Numbered from the stretch's first letter, positions 15,813 to 25,142 are shown. The stretch: DNA of 53,896 nt from Halobacillus aidingensis (GCF_900104185.1 NZ_FNIZ01000019.1:1-53896); one strand, 5' to 3'. Translations and numbers: made by a program. Notes: a model not told the origin generated them from the letters alone.

Positions 15813-17042
15813 TTATTCAACGACAGGATTGATTCTATCTGGAACATCAATTGGCTCTTCAAGATCATAGGTGGAAAACTCCCTTACGTTCACACCATTG
15901 AACTTTACTTTTTCAAAACCAAACTGTCCTGCTGTTACAAGGATGGCTTCCACCATCGTCAAAAGCTGTTGCTCACTTGCCCATGATTCATGTTGAAGAT
16001 TTATATTCACTATACCTTCATCTACTGTCGTTGAAGTAAACTGAACATGTTCTGGCACGGCTGGGCTCACAAAGAGACCTCTCCCTTTTTCCTTCATCAA
16101 AGATAGAGCATCCTGGAATGTCGGAGAACCATCAACAGAAATGGGAGCTAATAAACGTTCAGAGGAACCTTCGTATTGATACAATTGAAAGATGTACTCC
16201 CTTTGTTGAATGACAGGAACTTCGGACATTTCTCCGTAGCTTCCTAGGTTGACGGGATTACCTGATTCGGTTTGAACAAAAATTTCTTCTAGTTGAAAGT
16301 TCTCCAAGTCCCATCGAATGCTTTCAACGATCGCGCTTGCCCAAGCAGATCCACTAACGGTGAAACCATCAGGAAACGTAACGACAGCCGAACCTTTTGT
16401 TTCATCCACTTCATATTCGATTCCTTCTACAGCTCTCTCAGCTAAACCGTACCTCTCTGGTGAAAATGTGTCGACATCCTGCTGCTTCTGGAGGGTAGGA
16501 AGGATGACTTCAGCATTTTTTCCTGGATAAGACACCGTATCATAACCGCCTTCGTCACTCCTTAAAACCAGTGACTCAAGCTCTGCCTCAGGCTCTTCTT
16601 GTGTTTCTTCAAGCTTTGATTCTTCCTCTTTCTCTTGTGATTCTTCTACATTTTCTTCAGGAGGAAGGTCCTTATCCTCGCTGGAAGGTTCAGCTTCCTT
16701 GATTTCAGCACTTTCCTTTTCACTCTCTGAGGTAGATGAATCAAGAGATGGAGCTGTTTCTTCAGTTGCCGACGAGGATTCTGCATTCTCATTCGCACGA
16801 TCGGCAGACTCTTCTACGGTAAGCATTCCATTGTTACTGAAAAAGACAGGAATGAACACGGCAAGTACTAGCAAAACAGCAATCGTAGCTAACCCAGGAA
16901 AAAGCCATGGAGCTACTTTCCTTTTTGGTGTATTTACGCGTGATGAAACCTTTTGGTAGAGCATTTCTTTCGATTGTCGGTCATCCATAGAAGGGAGTTC
17001 ACCTAATACTTTTTTGATATCTTCGTCATTACGCTTCTTCAC
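15813..17042 (-). CDS. rsiX: Anti-sigma-X factor RsiX with GerMN domains
   Basis: Protein of 409 aa: cytoplasmic sigma-binding part (about 1-42, D-E-D-I-K-K-V-L-G-E-L-P), a membrane helix (about 45-68), a very acidic Glu/Ser-rich linker (about 72-155) and two sporulation GerMN-like modules in the external half. RsiX holds sigma-X inactive at the membrane. The GTG start at 17042 follows GGGGAGG and lies 14 bases inside sigX, so translation is coupled. The acidic linker is unusually long and may reflect a saline envelope environment. Confidence 0.85.
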   Translation of the reverse strand: MKKRNDEDIKKVLGELPSMDDRQSKEMLYQKVSSRVNTPKRKVAPWLFPGLATIAVLLVLAVFIPVFFSNNGMLTVEESADRANENAESSSATEETAPSLDSSTSESEKESAEIKEAEPSSEDKDLPPEENVEESQEKEEESKLEETQEEPEAELESLVLRSDEGGYDTVSYPGKNAEVILPTLQKQQDVDTFSPERYGLAERAVEGIEYEVDETKGSAVVTFPDGFTVSGSAWASAIVESIRWDLENFQLEEIFVQTESGNPVNLGSYGEMSEVPVIQQREYIFQLYQYEGSSERLLAPISVDGSPTFQDALSLMKEKGRGLFVSPAVPEHVQFTSTTVDEGIVNINLQHESWASEQQLLTMVEAILVTAGQFGFEKVKFNGVNVREFSTYDLEEPIDVPDRINPVVE

Positions 17043-17571
17043 GGTCTCCCCTCCCCTCTTCCATCTCTTCAAGTATCATCTTCAGAGCTTTCATGGCTCG
17101 ATGTTGAGTCGTCTTCACTTTACTCTCACTCCAGCTTAAGATTTCTGCTGTTTCTTTTATGGACATGCCTTGAATAAAACGGAAAATCAACACACTTCGT
17201 TGATCGACCGTACATTTGTCGAGCGCTTGATAAACTTGTTGAATTTCATCATTCTGCACGGCAATCTCTTCAGGCATTTTATTCTGATCTTTGATTTGCT
17301 CACCTTTCTCTGTCCAATCAAAGAACTCCATGAAGCGGTTCCTCTTTCTTTTTTGTTTGCGGAAATAGTCAATGGCTACGTGCCTGGCTATGGAAAACAA
17401 CCATGTTTTCTCAGAGCTTTTTCCATTGAATGAATCATATGATTTCATGACCCTCACATAAACATCCTGAACCAAGTCTTCAGCAAGACTTCTGTCCTTG
17501 ACCATATAGATGAGAAACTGAAACAGGTCATGGTGATAGTTTTCGTATAGTTCGTCAAAGAACGTTCGCAA
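17029..17571 (-). CDS. sigX: ECF sigma factor SigX
   Basis: Extracytoplasmic function sigma factor of 180 aa with region 2 (Y-H-H-D-L-F-Q-F-L-I-Y-M-V-K-D...A-E-D-L-V-Q-D-V-Y-V-R-V) and region 4 (I-K-E-T-A-E-I-L-S-W-S-E-S-K-V-K-T-T-Q-H-R-A). In B. subtilis sigma-X controls genes that alter cell-surface charge (dlt, pssA) and resistance to cationic peptides. The TTG start at 17571 lies 8 bases after CAGGAGG and gives the family length; the longer frame reads through the promoter. It is preceded by its own ECF promoter. Confidence 0.9.
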   Translation of the reverse strand: MRTFFDELYENYHHDLFQFLIYMVKDRSLAEDLVQDVYVRVMKSYDSFNGKSSEKTWLFSIARHVAIDYFRKQKRKRNRFMEFFDWTEKGEQIKDQNKMPEEIAVQNDEIQQVYQALDKCTVDQRSVLIFRFIQGMSIKETAEILSWSESKVKTTQHRAMKALKMILEEMEEGRGDREEA

Positions 17572-17599
17572 TGGTGGTACCTCCTGGGTCACTTTAATA

Positions 17600-17626
17600 G
17601 TCGTTTTATGTATGAAAAAAGTTACA
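17600..17626 (-). promoter_or_regulatory. Autoregulatory ECF (sigma-X/W type) promoter of sigX
   Basis: The minus strand reads TGTAAC, exactly 17 bases, then CGAC, the consensus of promoters used by sigma-X and sigma-W. It lies about 30 bases upstream of the TTG start, implying positive autoregulation. Confidence 0.8.
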
Positions 17627-17724
17627 CTCTCTATCTTAATATGCAAAAAAAGAAAAAGGAACCGCGTTTTCAAAAGAAAATCACCTGCCCAATACCTCTA
17701 TCCCAACTTCAACTAAAGCTCCCA

Positions 17725-17915
17725 ATTGTGGAAGACTCAGTTTCGAGACTTTTGGGTTAGAGATTCGGGGCTGCGGGGGATAACTCGCTTTCCGCGGGAG
17801 CGCGATGAGCCTCCTCGGACTGCGTCCTGTGGGGTCTCACCATGCACTTTTTTCCCGCAGGAGTCTCGCCATCCCCCTCCGCCCCTTTGCCATATTCAGT
17901 GTCTCGAAACTACTA
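17725..17915 (+). repeat. Dispersed palindromic repeat, copy 4
   Basis: Forward copy with outer end ATTGTGGAAGACTCAG and TTTCGAGACTTTTG, outer stem GGGGCTGCGGGGGAT opposed to ATCCCCCTCCGCCCC (two mismatches) and inner end CTCGAAACTACTACC. Left partner of island P2, between the sigX promoter and the end of the B12-uptake operon. Confidence 0.85.
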
Positions 17916-18014
17916 CCACGAATAGCGGAATTCCCAAGCTCTGTCGAAATGCAAAAGTCTGTGGCTTCCCTATTGAAATGCTGATACAGCGCGCTTTATG
18001 ACTCCTGGACAAGG

Positions 18015-18255
18015 AGGTTGGAAGACGCTCTTTCTAAGTGTAGGGGTTCGTTTTTCACACTCATCGAATGGGGTGGTGGGGAAGCCGCGAGACTCCCGTG
18101 GGAGAAAGGAGATCGGCGAGATCCCGCAGGGCGTTAGCCCGAGGAAGCTTGCCACTCCCCCACAGGAAAGCGAGTTGCTTCCCCACCACCCCTGACTCTC
18201 AATACGGCAAACGAACACCCATTATATCGAAACTGAATCTTCTACAATCCTGCCA
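18015..18255 (-). repeat. Dispersed palindromic repeat, copy 5 (long subtype)
   Basis: Reverse copy. The outer stem is 16 perfect base pairs (18070-18085 with 18177-18192). The inner flank carries a TAGGGGTTCGTTT block shared only with copy 10, so these two form a longer subfamily of about 240 bp. The outer end is ATCGAAACTGAATCTTCTAC plus AATCCTGCCA. Confidence 0.85.
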
Positions 18256-18287
18256 TTAACTTTAATAAACGGTAGGGTTAAGGGAAC

Positions 18288-18315
18288 AAAAAAGCTACCC
18301 TTGTTCGGGTAGCTA
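18288..18315 (-). terminator. Terminator of the cobalamin-uptake operon
   Basis: Minus-strand AGCTACCC / GGGTAGCT followed by six Ts, beginning at the stop codon of the S-component gene. Confidence 0.85.
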
Positions 18316-18825
18316 AGATACTTTTGATATGGCGTTTCTTTTTTCGTAGCGTTGGAAAAGTGTTCCGAGTATTGGAGATAGTGCCAATATGAACACAGTA
18401 TTAGATACCGCATGATTGATATCCATCGGGAGGCCTGCTAAATAATACGCCCAAAATGGCTGGCCCGCAGCCCGCATCGTTAAGGAAAGAATGACGCCGA
18501 AAAAAAGTCCGCTGATAAAGCCATAGATGGAAAGACCCCAGAATGGCATTTTTGACCAATATTTCCCTAGGAGACCGGCAATGATTCCTATAATTGACCA
18601 GGCGATGATCTGCCAGATGGTCCATATCCCCATGCCCAACAACACATTAGACACAAAGGTTGTGAGCAGTGCAATGAGGATTCCTGCACTGGGTCCGAGC
18701 CAGAAACCGGCAATAATAATGATTGCAGTCACCGGCTGGATATTAGGAAAATGAGCTAAAGCCATCCTTCCTGCTATGGCTAAGGATGCGAGCATGGCAA
18801 TCAATGTTAACTTATAGGTATTCAT
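18313..18825 (-). CDS. ECF transporter S component, probably for cobalamin
   Basis: Membrane protein of 170 aa with about five or six helices, typical of the substrate-binding S subunits of energy-coupling factor transporters (A-H-F-P-N-I-Q-P-V-T near the N-terminus, G-P-x-x-G loop). S components capture a vitamin and share a common EcfAA'T module encoded elsewhere. The AdoCbl riboswitch upstream and the coupled lipoprotein gene point to cobalamin or a precursor (CbrT-like). The ATG lies 6 bases after the lipoprotein stop. B. subtilis lacks this operon between sigX and resE. Specificity is inferred from context. Confidence 0.8.
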   Translation of the reverse strand: MNTYKLTLIAMLASLAIAGRMALAHFPNIQPVTAIIIIAGFWLGPSAGILIALLTTFVSNVLLGMGIWTIWQIIAWSIIGIIAGLLGKYWSKMPFWGLSIYGFISGLFFGVILSLTMRAAGQPFWAYYLAGLPMDINHAVSNTVFILALSPILGTLFQRYEKRNAISKVS

Positions 18826-18831
18826 CCTTCA

Positions 18832-19233
18832 TCATTCCCAAGATTGATAATCAAAAACGATCTCGTCTCCATCCTCTACTTCGTACTCATTGGCTCCAAC
18901 CATTGCTTCATCGCCGTTAATGGTGTACATCCAAGCCATTTTTTCTTCTTGGTTGCCGGCGATCCCTTCGATGCTGTTAATGAACCCTTCGGATTGTTCT
19001 ACTTCATAGTTATCTTCCATGACTTCCATGAGGGTGGTTCCTTCTTCTACTGTTATTTCATCTTCCGCAATCATTTCTTCGCCATCGTTTTTAGATAGCT
19101 GCACTTGTACAGTAACTTCCTGCACTTGTTCTTCTTGAGTAGCTGATGTCTCACTACCCTCTTGAGTCCCACATCCAGCCAGCATGCCTACAGCGAGAAT
19201 CATTGCTGTTAGTAACGTATTCCATTTTTTCAT
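18832..19233 (-). CDS. DUF4430 (transcobalamin-like) lipoprotein
   Basis: Lipoprotein of 133 aa. A signal peptide ends in the lipobox L-A-G-C with Cys21 as the lipidation site. A Gln/Glu-rich spacer (about 22-42) is followed by a DUF4430 domain, the fold seen in the C-terminal domain of animal intrinsic factor and transcobalamin (V-E-E-G-T-T-L-M-E-V-M, W-M-Y-T-I-N-G, D-G-D-E-I-V-F-D-Y). It likely captures cobalamin at the outer membrane face for the S component. The start at 19233 is set by AAAGGGAGAG before the signal peptide. Confidence 0.8.
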   Translation of the reverse strand: MKKWNTLLTAMILAVGMLAGCGTQEGSETSATQEEQVQEVTVQVQLSKNDGEEMIAEDEITVEEGTTLMEVMEDNYEVEQSEGFINSIEGIAGNQEEKMAWMYTINGDEAMVGANEYEVEDGDEIVFDYQSWE

Positions 19234-19333
19234 TACAATCTCTCCCTTTCTTTTTGTTTCACGGCCAGGAGGAGAGAAAAGCGAAGACAACCAAGTCACA
19301 TGTATGTAGAAATCGTTATATCTTTCCTACCAC

Positions 19334-19366
19334 AAAAAAAGCTTACCCTTCTACAAGGGTAAGCTT
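19334..19366 (-). terminator. Expression-platform terminator of the cobalamin riboswitch
   Basis: A 12-bp perfect stem (AAGCTTACCCTT and complement, 4-base loop) followed by seven Ts, placed between the riboswitch and the lipoprotein gene. This is the expected off-state terminator of a transcription-controlling riboswitch. Confidence 0.85.
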
Positions 19367-19419
19367 AAGACAAACGAAAGGATAAGATCTACGTTCCACG
19401 TCATACCGATCGGTTGTCT

Positions 19420-19612
19420 CAAATGCTCAATCCCCGAAGCTTTGAAACGTTGGATCAGGCAGGTCTACTGACTTGTGCGTCATCCTAATCAGGATCCTTC
19501 CCATACCTGAAGGTACAGTGGAATTTCCTTTTCGTCTACACTTACAGTTGCGAGGACAGTTCTGGTTTTCCACCAGATTCCCTATTAAGTCTTTTCAGAC
19601 ACCTGAATCCTC
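19420..19612 (-). promoter_or_regulatory. Cobalamin (AdoCbl) riboswitch
   Basis: In transcript order the minus strand shows GGTGTCTG, AATAGGGAATC, a GGTGGAAAACC hairpin, CTGTCCTCGCAACTGTAAG, the B12-box-like TTCCACTG, GGGAAGG and AGTCAGTAGACCTGCC, in the order and spacing of the cobalamin riboswitch. The terminator downstream shows control by premature termination: high AdoCbl should switch the operon off. Confidence 0.9.
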
Positions 19613-19666
19613 TTCTTATGAAGTTTCCATAAACAAGATTACAACAATTTTCCGAATATAGCAACT

Positions 19667-21451
19667 TTATTTTTCCTTATGTGTAAAAGGAATTTTAAAA
19701 GTAAAGGTGGTTCCTTCTTTCAACTTGCTGTGCACACTAATGGCCCCATCATGGGCTTCTACAATGTTTTTCGCAATCGCAAGTCCGAGCCCTGTGCCTT
19801 TTTTGTAATTTTTATCTTCACGCTTCCTTGATTTATCTGCTTTATAGAAACGCTCAAAGACGAATGGAAGGTCTTCCTCGGCAATTCCATACCCGGAGTC
19901 TTTGACACTTGCAATCCATTCCTTTTCATCTTGTTCAAGAATCACCTGTACCTGACTGCCCGGGTCGGAATGTCGGATCGCATTATCAATCAAATTTGTA
20001 AACACTTGTTCAATACGATCAGGATCGAAATCGAGGAACCCGAACTCCCCTTCTACTTTCAAATGAAGGTCTACAGACTTCTCTTTGGCAATCCCACTGA
20101 ATTTCCGAATGATTTTGTTCAAAAATGGCTCAATTTCAACAGATTCTTCATTCAACTGAATATGTCCCGCTTCCATCCGTGCTATATCCAAAAGCTCATT
20201 GACAAGACGACCGATCCTGAGCGACTCGTCATGGATGATTTGCGCGAGTTCATTTTTGTCTTCTTTTGATTCCGCAATGTCATCAACGATGGCTTCACTA
20301 TACCCTTGCAGCATCGAAATGGGGGTACGCAATTCGTGGGATACATTAGCGATAAAGTCTTTGCGGAGCTTGTTCAGTCTTCTTTCTTCCGTCATATCCC
20401 GAAGGACCGCGACAGCTCCACGTACTTTTTCTTTGTCATACAAAGGTGTCATGATGATCACCCAGGACCTGCCTTGTAATGTCATCTCGATCATGGATTC
20501 ATTTTCATCCGTGATAACATTGTTAAACAAATCCCTCAGCGGTTCTGGAAGGGACGTTTGATCAGAAGACGTGGATGCAGCGTTCTTTTCAAACGCATAG
20601 GCATCTAAATATTGTTGTGCGGGGGGATTGGAAATGAGCACATCCCCTTCGCGATTAAACGTTATGACGCCATCTGCCATCGACCTCAAAATACCCGAGA
20701 GCTGTTCTTTTTCCTGATTCAAAGCATTGATATGAAACTTCAACTCCCGGCCCATCCGGTTAAAGGCCATCGCCAGTTCACCGATTTCATCATGTGTACG
20801 TATGGGTATCTTCGTGTTGAACTCGCCTTTGGCAAGTTCGAGGGCACCTTCTCTCATTTTAATCAAAGGTGCCGTGATTCGAGTGGAGAGGAAAAAGGCG
20901 AAAATGGTCGTTAATACGATGGCAATTCCAGCACCCAGGAATATGATTTTTGTCGTCTGTTCGGACGTTTCTTCAATCGTATCCAGTGATTGATAGACAA
21001 AAACAGCCCCGTCCTGGTTATTAAGTGGAGTGCCGACAACCATGACTCCAGTCTCGCCATTTCCTAGATCGGCAACTTTTTTAACATCTGCGCCTTCATT
21101 CAAAACGGTTGCTGTATCTTCGTCATTTTTAAACCATTCATAATCTAGCACAGGCAGTGAATCGGAATCACTTTCCGAAACCAGCGGATCATCCTCTCCT
21201 TTTACAATGACGGCTCGACTAGCCGGATCTTTGACAAGGGCTGTTGTCGATAGTAAAAGGTCTTCCTCTTGTTCATAGCGATCCACGACGTCTGAAATTC
21301 GGTCCGCCGTCTGCAGCAGATGCCTTTCTGCTTCTACGACATGATAGTTTTGAAAGAACTCGAGGAGAAGAACAGTCAATATAAAGAGGACAAAGCAAAC
21401 CAATAATAAGATGGTGAACCATAACTTCCCGACTACACTACGCCAGAACAT
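19667..21451 (-). CDS. resE: Sensor histidine kinase ResE
   Basis: Membrane kinase of 594 aa: helix 1 (about 7-30), extracytoplasmic sensor domain, helix 2 (about 172-192), HAMP (about 193-245), PAS domain (about 250-350), HisKA with V-S-H-E-L-R-T-P, and the ATPase domain (N-L-I-D-N-A-I-R-H, D-S-G-Y-G-I, G-T-G-L-G-L-A). ResE phosphorylates ResD under oxygen limitation and nitric oxide. The ATG overlaps the resD stop by one base. Orthology rests on the res gene order. Confidence 0.9.
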   Translation of the reverse strand: MFWRSVVGKLWFTILLLVCFVLFILTVLLLEFFQNYHVVEAERHLLQTADRISDVVDRYEQEEDLLLSTTALVKDPASRAVIVKGEDDPLVSESDSDSLPVLDYEWFKNDEDTATVLNEGADVKKVADLGNGETGVMVVGTPLNNQDGAVFVYQSLDTIEETSEQTTKIIFLGAGIAIVLTTIFAFFLSTRITAPLIKMREGALELAKGEFNTKIPIRTHDEIGELAMAFNRMGRELKFHINALNQEKEQLSGILRSMADGVITFNREGDVLISNPPAQQYLDAYAFEKNAASTSSDQTSLPEPLRDLFNNVITDENESMIEMTLQGRSWVIIMTPLYDKEKVRGAVAVLRDMTEERRLNKLRKDFIANVSHELRTPISMLQGYSEAIVDDIAESKEDKNELAQIIHDESLRIGRLVNELLDIARMEAGHIQLNEESVEIEPFLNKIIRKFSGIAKEKSVDLHLKVEGEFGFLDFDPDRIEQVFTNLIDNAIRHSDPGSQVQVILEQDEKEWIASVKDSGYGIAEEDLPFVFERFYKADKSRKREDKNYKKGTGLGLAIAKNIVEAHDGAISVHSKLKEGTTFTFKIPFTHKEK

Positions 21452-22167
21452 CAGTCACCAGATACCTCAAACTTATAGCCGATTCCCCATACCGTAACAA
21501 TCATCCCTGCCGCTTCTGCAGAAACTTTGCTTAATTTTTCGCGGAGTCGTTTAACATGGGTATCGACCGTCCGAAGATCGCCGAAAAATTCATACTGCCA
21601 TACCTCTTTCAGCAATTGTTCTCTGTCAAAAACTTTATCCGGAGACTGCGCCATGTAGTGAAGAAGTTCATACTCTTTCGGTGTCAGAGCCACTTCCTTT
21701 CCATCAGCAGTCACACGGTGAGCATCATTATCGATCGTCATGTGAGGGAAAACAAGTACATTCCGCGCGGAAGTTTCCGTTTCTAAAAACTTCGTAGAAG
21801 AAGAACGACGCAGGAGCGCTTTCACTCGTAAAACGACTTCTCTTGGACTGAATGGTTTAACGATATAGTCGTCGGTTCCCACTTCAAACCCTTGCACGCG
21901 GTTGGCTTCCTCCCCTTTGGCCGTAAGCATGATCACTGGAGTGGCTTTCTTCTCACGCAGCTCTTTACACACTTCAATCCCATCTTTTCCTGGAAGCATC
22001 AAATCAAGCAGGATCACATCATATTCATTCTGAAGCGCTTTTTGCAAGGCTTCTTCCCCGTCTTCCGCTTCATCAATGATATAATCCTCTCTCTCCAGGT
22101 ACATGCGAATCAGGCGGCGGATACGTTCTTCATCATCCACTACTAACACTTTCGCTTCTTGATCCAT
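21451..22167 (-). CDS. resD: Response regulator ResD
   Basis: OmpR-type regulator of 238 aa: receiver domain with phospho-acceptor Asp in V-I-L-L-D-L-M-L-P-G-K-D-G, then a winged helix with T-P-K-E-Y-E-L-L and R-L-R-E-K-L. It activates respiration, cytochrome c maturation and fermentation genes. GGAGG precedes the ATG. A hairpin separates it from resC, so resDE may also be transcribed from its own promoter. Confidence 0.9.
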   Translation of the reverse strand: MDQEAKVLVVDDEERIRRLIRMYLEREDYIIDEAEDGEEALQKALQNEYDVILLDLMLPGKDGIEVCKELREKKATPVIMLTAKGEEANRVQGFEVGTDDYIVKPFSPREVVLRVKALLRRSSSTKFLETETSARNVLVFPHMTIDNDAHRVTADGKEVALTPKEYELLHYMAQSPDKVFDREQLLKEVWQYEFFGDLRTVDTHVKRLREKLSKVSAEAAGMIVTVWGIGYKFEVSGD

Positions 22168-22232
22168 TTAAAAACCTCCACATCATAGAAATAATACTCT
22201 TATGGATTCATTATCTTTATCCTTTACACAAA

Positions 22233-22266
22233 GGGCAGGCGGAGTTCAAAGAATTCTCGCCTGCCT
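22233..22266 (-). terminator. Hairpin between resC and resD
   Basis: GGCAGGCG / CGCCTGCC stem with a 16-base loop; the minus-strand T run is weak, so partial termination separating resABC from resDE is likely. Confidence 0.55.
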
Positions 22267-22274
22267 TTTGTCTT

Positions 22275-23465
22275 TTATGCATAAGAATGTAAGCCTGAAA
22301 TAATTAAGTTGACCGCAATCAAATTGAACATAATGATTCCGAAGCCTCCGACTGCAAGCCATGCGGACTTCATTCCCTGCCAACCTCTGGATAAGCGTAA
22401 ATGAAGGTAAGCCGCATAGAAGAAGAATGTGATCAGTGCCCACACTTCTTTCGGATCCCATCCCCAGAAACGATCCCAGGCTTGCTGAGCCCAAATCATG
22501 GCAAAAATCAGTGCTCCCAATGTAAACACGGGGAAACCGATGGCAACAGCGCGGTAGGATACTTCATCGACAAGTTCAGGGTTCACTTTTTTGTTTAGGA
22601 GTGGCTGTATAGCTGCAGCGATTCGTTTTCTTAAGATCAACCTTGTACCCCAGTAAAGGACTATTCCACCAAGAAGTGCCCATAGGAAGGTGTTGAATTT
22701 CTTCGCCGCATCCTCCCCGCGCATCCATTCTGGCGCTTGGAAAAATGGAGACATGCTACCTTCACTTATCAATTCTCCTTGGTAAGGTCCTACAATGGCT
22801 GGCATGTTGTACGTGATCTCCGCTTGTTGTCCTTCAATCGGTGCTTCAAAACTCGCTTCGTAATTCATCGCACTGAAGGATGAAGAAACAATGATGAAAG
22901 CAAGCGTCACAGCAATGACATAAATGACAAACTCGAGCCAAACCGTATGCTTGGAGCGCTTGCTCTGGTCCACCTGGCTGATCAAGAAGATCAAGCCTGC
23001 GACAAAACTAACCGATAAAATCCCTTGACCAAGTGATGCAGTAGTTACGTGGATGTATAACCAATGGGACTGCAAAGATGGTACTAGAGGTGAAATTTCC
23101 GTCGGGAACATGCTTGCAAAAGCGATCAATAGTAGGGCAATCGGTAAAGCAAATAACCCTAAGAGATCCACTCTGTAAATAAAGTAGAGAACGATGAATG
23201 CGAAGACAAGCATCATTCCAAAAAACGTCGTGTATTCAAACAAGTTACTGATCGGGGCGTGACCGCTTGCGATCCACCTAGTAATAAAATATCCGATTTG
23301 AGTGAGGAACCCGATAATCGCAAGCGTAATTCCGATATTTCCTGCTACGCGGCTCTTCCCTTTCTTTTTATCGCGTATGGTTCCCGCAAAGAAGAAGGTC
23401 GCAATTAAATAGATGAAAAAAGCAGCATAGAGCAGATTGCCGCTTATGGCTGTCCAATCTCCCAT
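22275..23465 (-). CDS. resC: Cytochrome c biogenesis protein ResC (CcsA/CcsB family)
   Basis: Polytopic membrane protein of 396 aa carrying the tryptophan-rich haem-handling WWD region ([11 protein letters not shown]) near the C-terminus, with conserved His in flanking helices. With ResB it forms the system II haem export and ligation complex for c-type cytochromes. AGGAGG precedes the ATG 17 bases after resB. Confidence 0.9.
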   Translation of the reverse strand: MGDWTAISGNLLYAAFFIYLIATFFFAGTIRDKKKGKSRVAGNIGITLAIIGFLTQIGYFITRWIASGHAPISNLFEYTTFFGMMLVFAFIVLYFIYRVDLLGLFALPIALLLIAFASMFPTEISPLVPSLQSHWLYIHVTTASLGQGILSVSFVAGLIFLISQVDQSKRSKHTVWLEFVIYVIAVTLAFIIVSSSFSAMNYEASFEAPIEGQQAEITYNMPAIVGPYQGELISEGSMSPFFQAPEWMRGEDAAKKFNTFLWALLGGIVLYWGTRLILRKRIAAAIQPLLNKKVNPELVDEVSYRAVAIGFPVFTLGALIFAMIWAQQAWDRFWGWDPKEVWALITFFFYAAYLHLRLSRGWQGMKSAWLAVGGFGIIMFNLIAVNLIISGLHSYA

Positions 23466-23482
23466 ATTTCATCCTCCTGACT

Positions 23483-25114
23483 CTATGATTTCATTTCATA
23501 CTGGTCCTGAGGGGCCTCGATGTGAGTGCCTTCAATTGATTTTTCAATTTCCATTCTCAAGGCGTACCAGTTTTTATTCGTATGTCCCGCAATCCAGGCT
23601 CCGTCTGATCTTGGCTGGAGCCAGATACGACGATGGTTCCAATACATTCCCTGAATAACGCCGATCATGAAGATCGCGCCTCCGAGAGAGATGATTCCTA
23701 ACGTATGATCCTTTTTCACAGTCAGACCTGTGACGTCCCGCGTATCGAAACCTGTTAGGCCAAGTTTATATTGGTTATTCTCTCCAGCATCGATATTCGC
23801 CCCTATACCTAGGAAACTAGTTTCAGGTGTTTCTTCACCTGGTGGGTACAGGTTGAATACGAAAGCTGGGTTTTTTGGATACTTGGAGACCGAAGCCGGC
23901 TGACCGTCCTGCATTTCATACTCAGGAAAATAGTTTACGACTTCCACCCGGAACCCTTCGTCCAGCTCATATGTAGATTGTGGGTTCGTCAAATCGACGG
24001 TAAACTCGCCATAGTTGGTATCTTCATCATCCTTGTCGTGGATTTTGAAAGACATTTCACTGAATTCATCCAATTGATAACTCGCCTGATAGAGGGCAAA
24101 GTCCTCAAATTTTAATGGGTTGTTCAACGTGGCTGAGCCTTCTTTGATCGTTTCCAGCTCAGGATCAGCACCAGCGACTCCTTGATTTGTCCGCTCATAA
24201 ATGACAGCGTCCGTCCGGAATGTCTTCGGGATCGCTCCATCCTGATTTTCAATCGCTTCTTTAAATTTCGCATCTTCCGGGTCGTCTTTATCATAGGTTT
24301 CTAGAGTAAAGGCCTCATTTTTGATATAGTATTCGCCCTCTGTACCAGGGATTAGTGTTGTCTCCCCTTCTCTTACCCAAACATGTTCATCGACATAGAA
24401 AGCAGGGATAAATCTGAGTAAAGCGCCTAATAGGAAAATAATAAGACCGATATGATTGACATAAGGCCCCCATCTTGCAAAGCGGTTCTTCTCTGCCAGC
24501 AAATGGCCGTCTTGTTCATAAACTTTGAAGCGTCTTTTTTTCAAATTGGTTTTGAATGTTTCATAATCGATGGCATCTGACTTCGTCTCACCGAACACAC
24601 GCTGCTTTTTCATGAAGAGCTCATGACGCTTCGGTTTCTGCCTTTTCAACGTTTTATAAAGCGGGAAGAAACGATCGATGGATGCAATGACGATGGATAT
24701 GCCGATCATCGCAATCAAAAGCATATACCACCATGAGCTGAAGAGGTCATGAAATCCAAGTTGATAATAAATCTGCCCGGCGATCCCATATTGATCCTTG
24801 TAATGAGTCGCAGGATCGGCACCGCCAATAAATACAGCCTGAGGGAAGATCGTTCCGATGGCAGATGCTACGACGGTGATAAAGATCAAGGTGACCCCGA
24901 CCTTCACAGAGGAAAAGAAGTTCCATACTTTATCAACGATCGTACGATTATATGTTTGTGAACGACGGGCACTTCCATCGTAGCGCATGTTGAGCAGCTT
25001 TTTGTCTTCATTGCCGTCGATATGCTGATTCTGTTCCACAGGTTTCCCGCATGCTTCACAAAGCACCGTGCCTTCAGGATTCACATGACCACATTCACAG
25101 GTAATCTCTTTCAT
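23483..25114 (-). CDS. resB: Cytochrome c biogenesis protein ResB
   Basis: Membrane protein of 543 aa. It begins with a zinc-ribbon-like C-x-C...C-x-x-C (about 5-22), then membrane helices near 70, 140 and 215, a large external domain (about 240-480) and a last helix near 490, matching the ResB family. It works with ResC in haem transfer to apocytochrome c. The N-terminal ribbon may be a redox or metal element. 28 bases separate it from resA. Confidence 0.9.
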   Translation of the reverse strand: MKEITCECGHVNPEGTVLCEACGKPVEQNQHIDGNEDKKLLNMRYDGSARRSQTYNRTIVDKVWNFFSSVKVGVTLIFITVVASAIGTIFPQAVFIGGADPATHYKDQYGIAGQIYYQLGFHDLFSSWWYMLLIAMIGISIVIASIDRFFPLYKTLKRQKPKRHELFMKKQRVFGETKSDAIDYETFKTNLKKRRFKVYEQDGHLLAEKNRFARWGPYVNHIGLIIFLLGALLRFIPAFYVDEHVWVREGETTLIPGTEGEYYIKNEAFTLETYDKDDPEDAKFKEAIENQDGAIPKTFRTDAVIYERTNQGVAGADPELETIKEGSATLNNPLKFEDFALYQASYQLDEFSEMSFKIHDKDDEDTNYGEFTVDLTNPQSTYELDEGFRVEVVNYFPEYEMQDGQPASVSKYPKNPAFVFNLYPPGEETPETSFLGIGANIDAGENNQYKLGLTGFDTRDVTGLTVKKDHTLGIISLGGAIFMIGVIQGMYWNHRRIWLQPRSDGAWIAGHTNKNWYALRMEIEKSIEGTHIEAPQDQYEMKS

Positions 25115-25142
25115 AGTAAAACCTCACAATGTCAAGTAGACT

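Noticed and set aside
19420-19612. FMN riboswitch, considered because an ECF S component follows and B. subtilis has the riboflavin transporter fmnP nearby
   Set aside because: The sequence blocks and their order match the cobalamin riboswitch; FMN-specific segments are absent.
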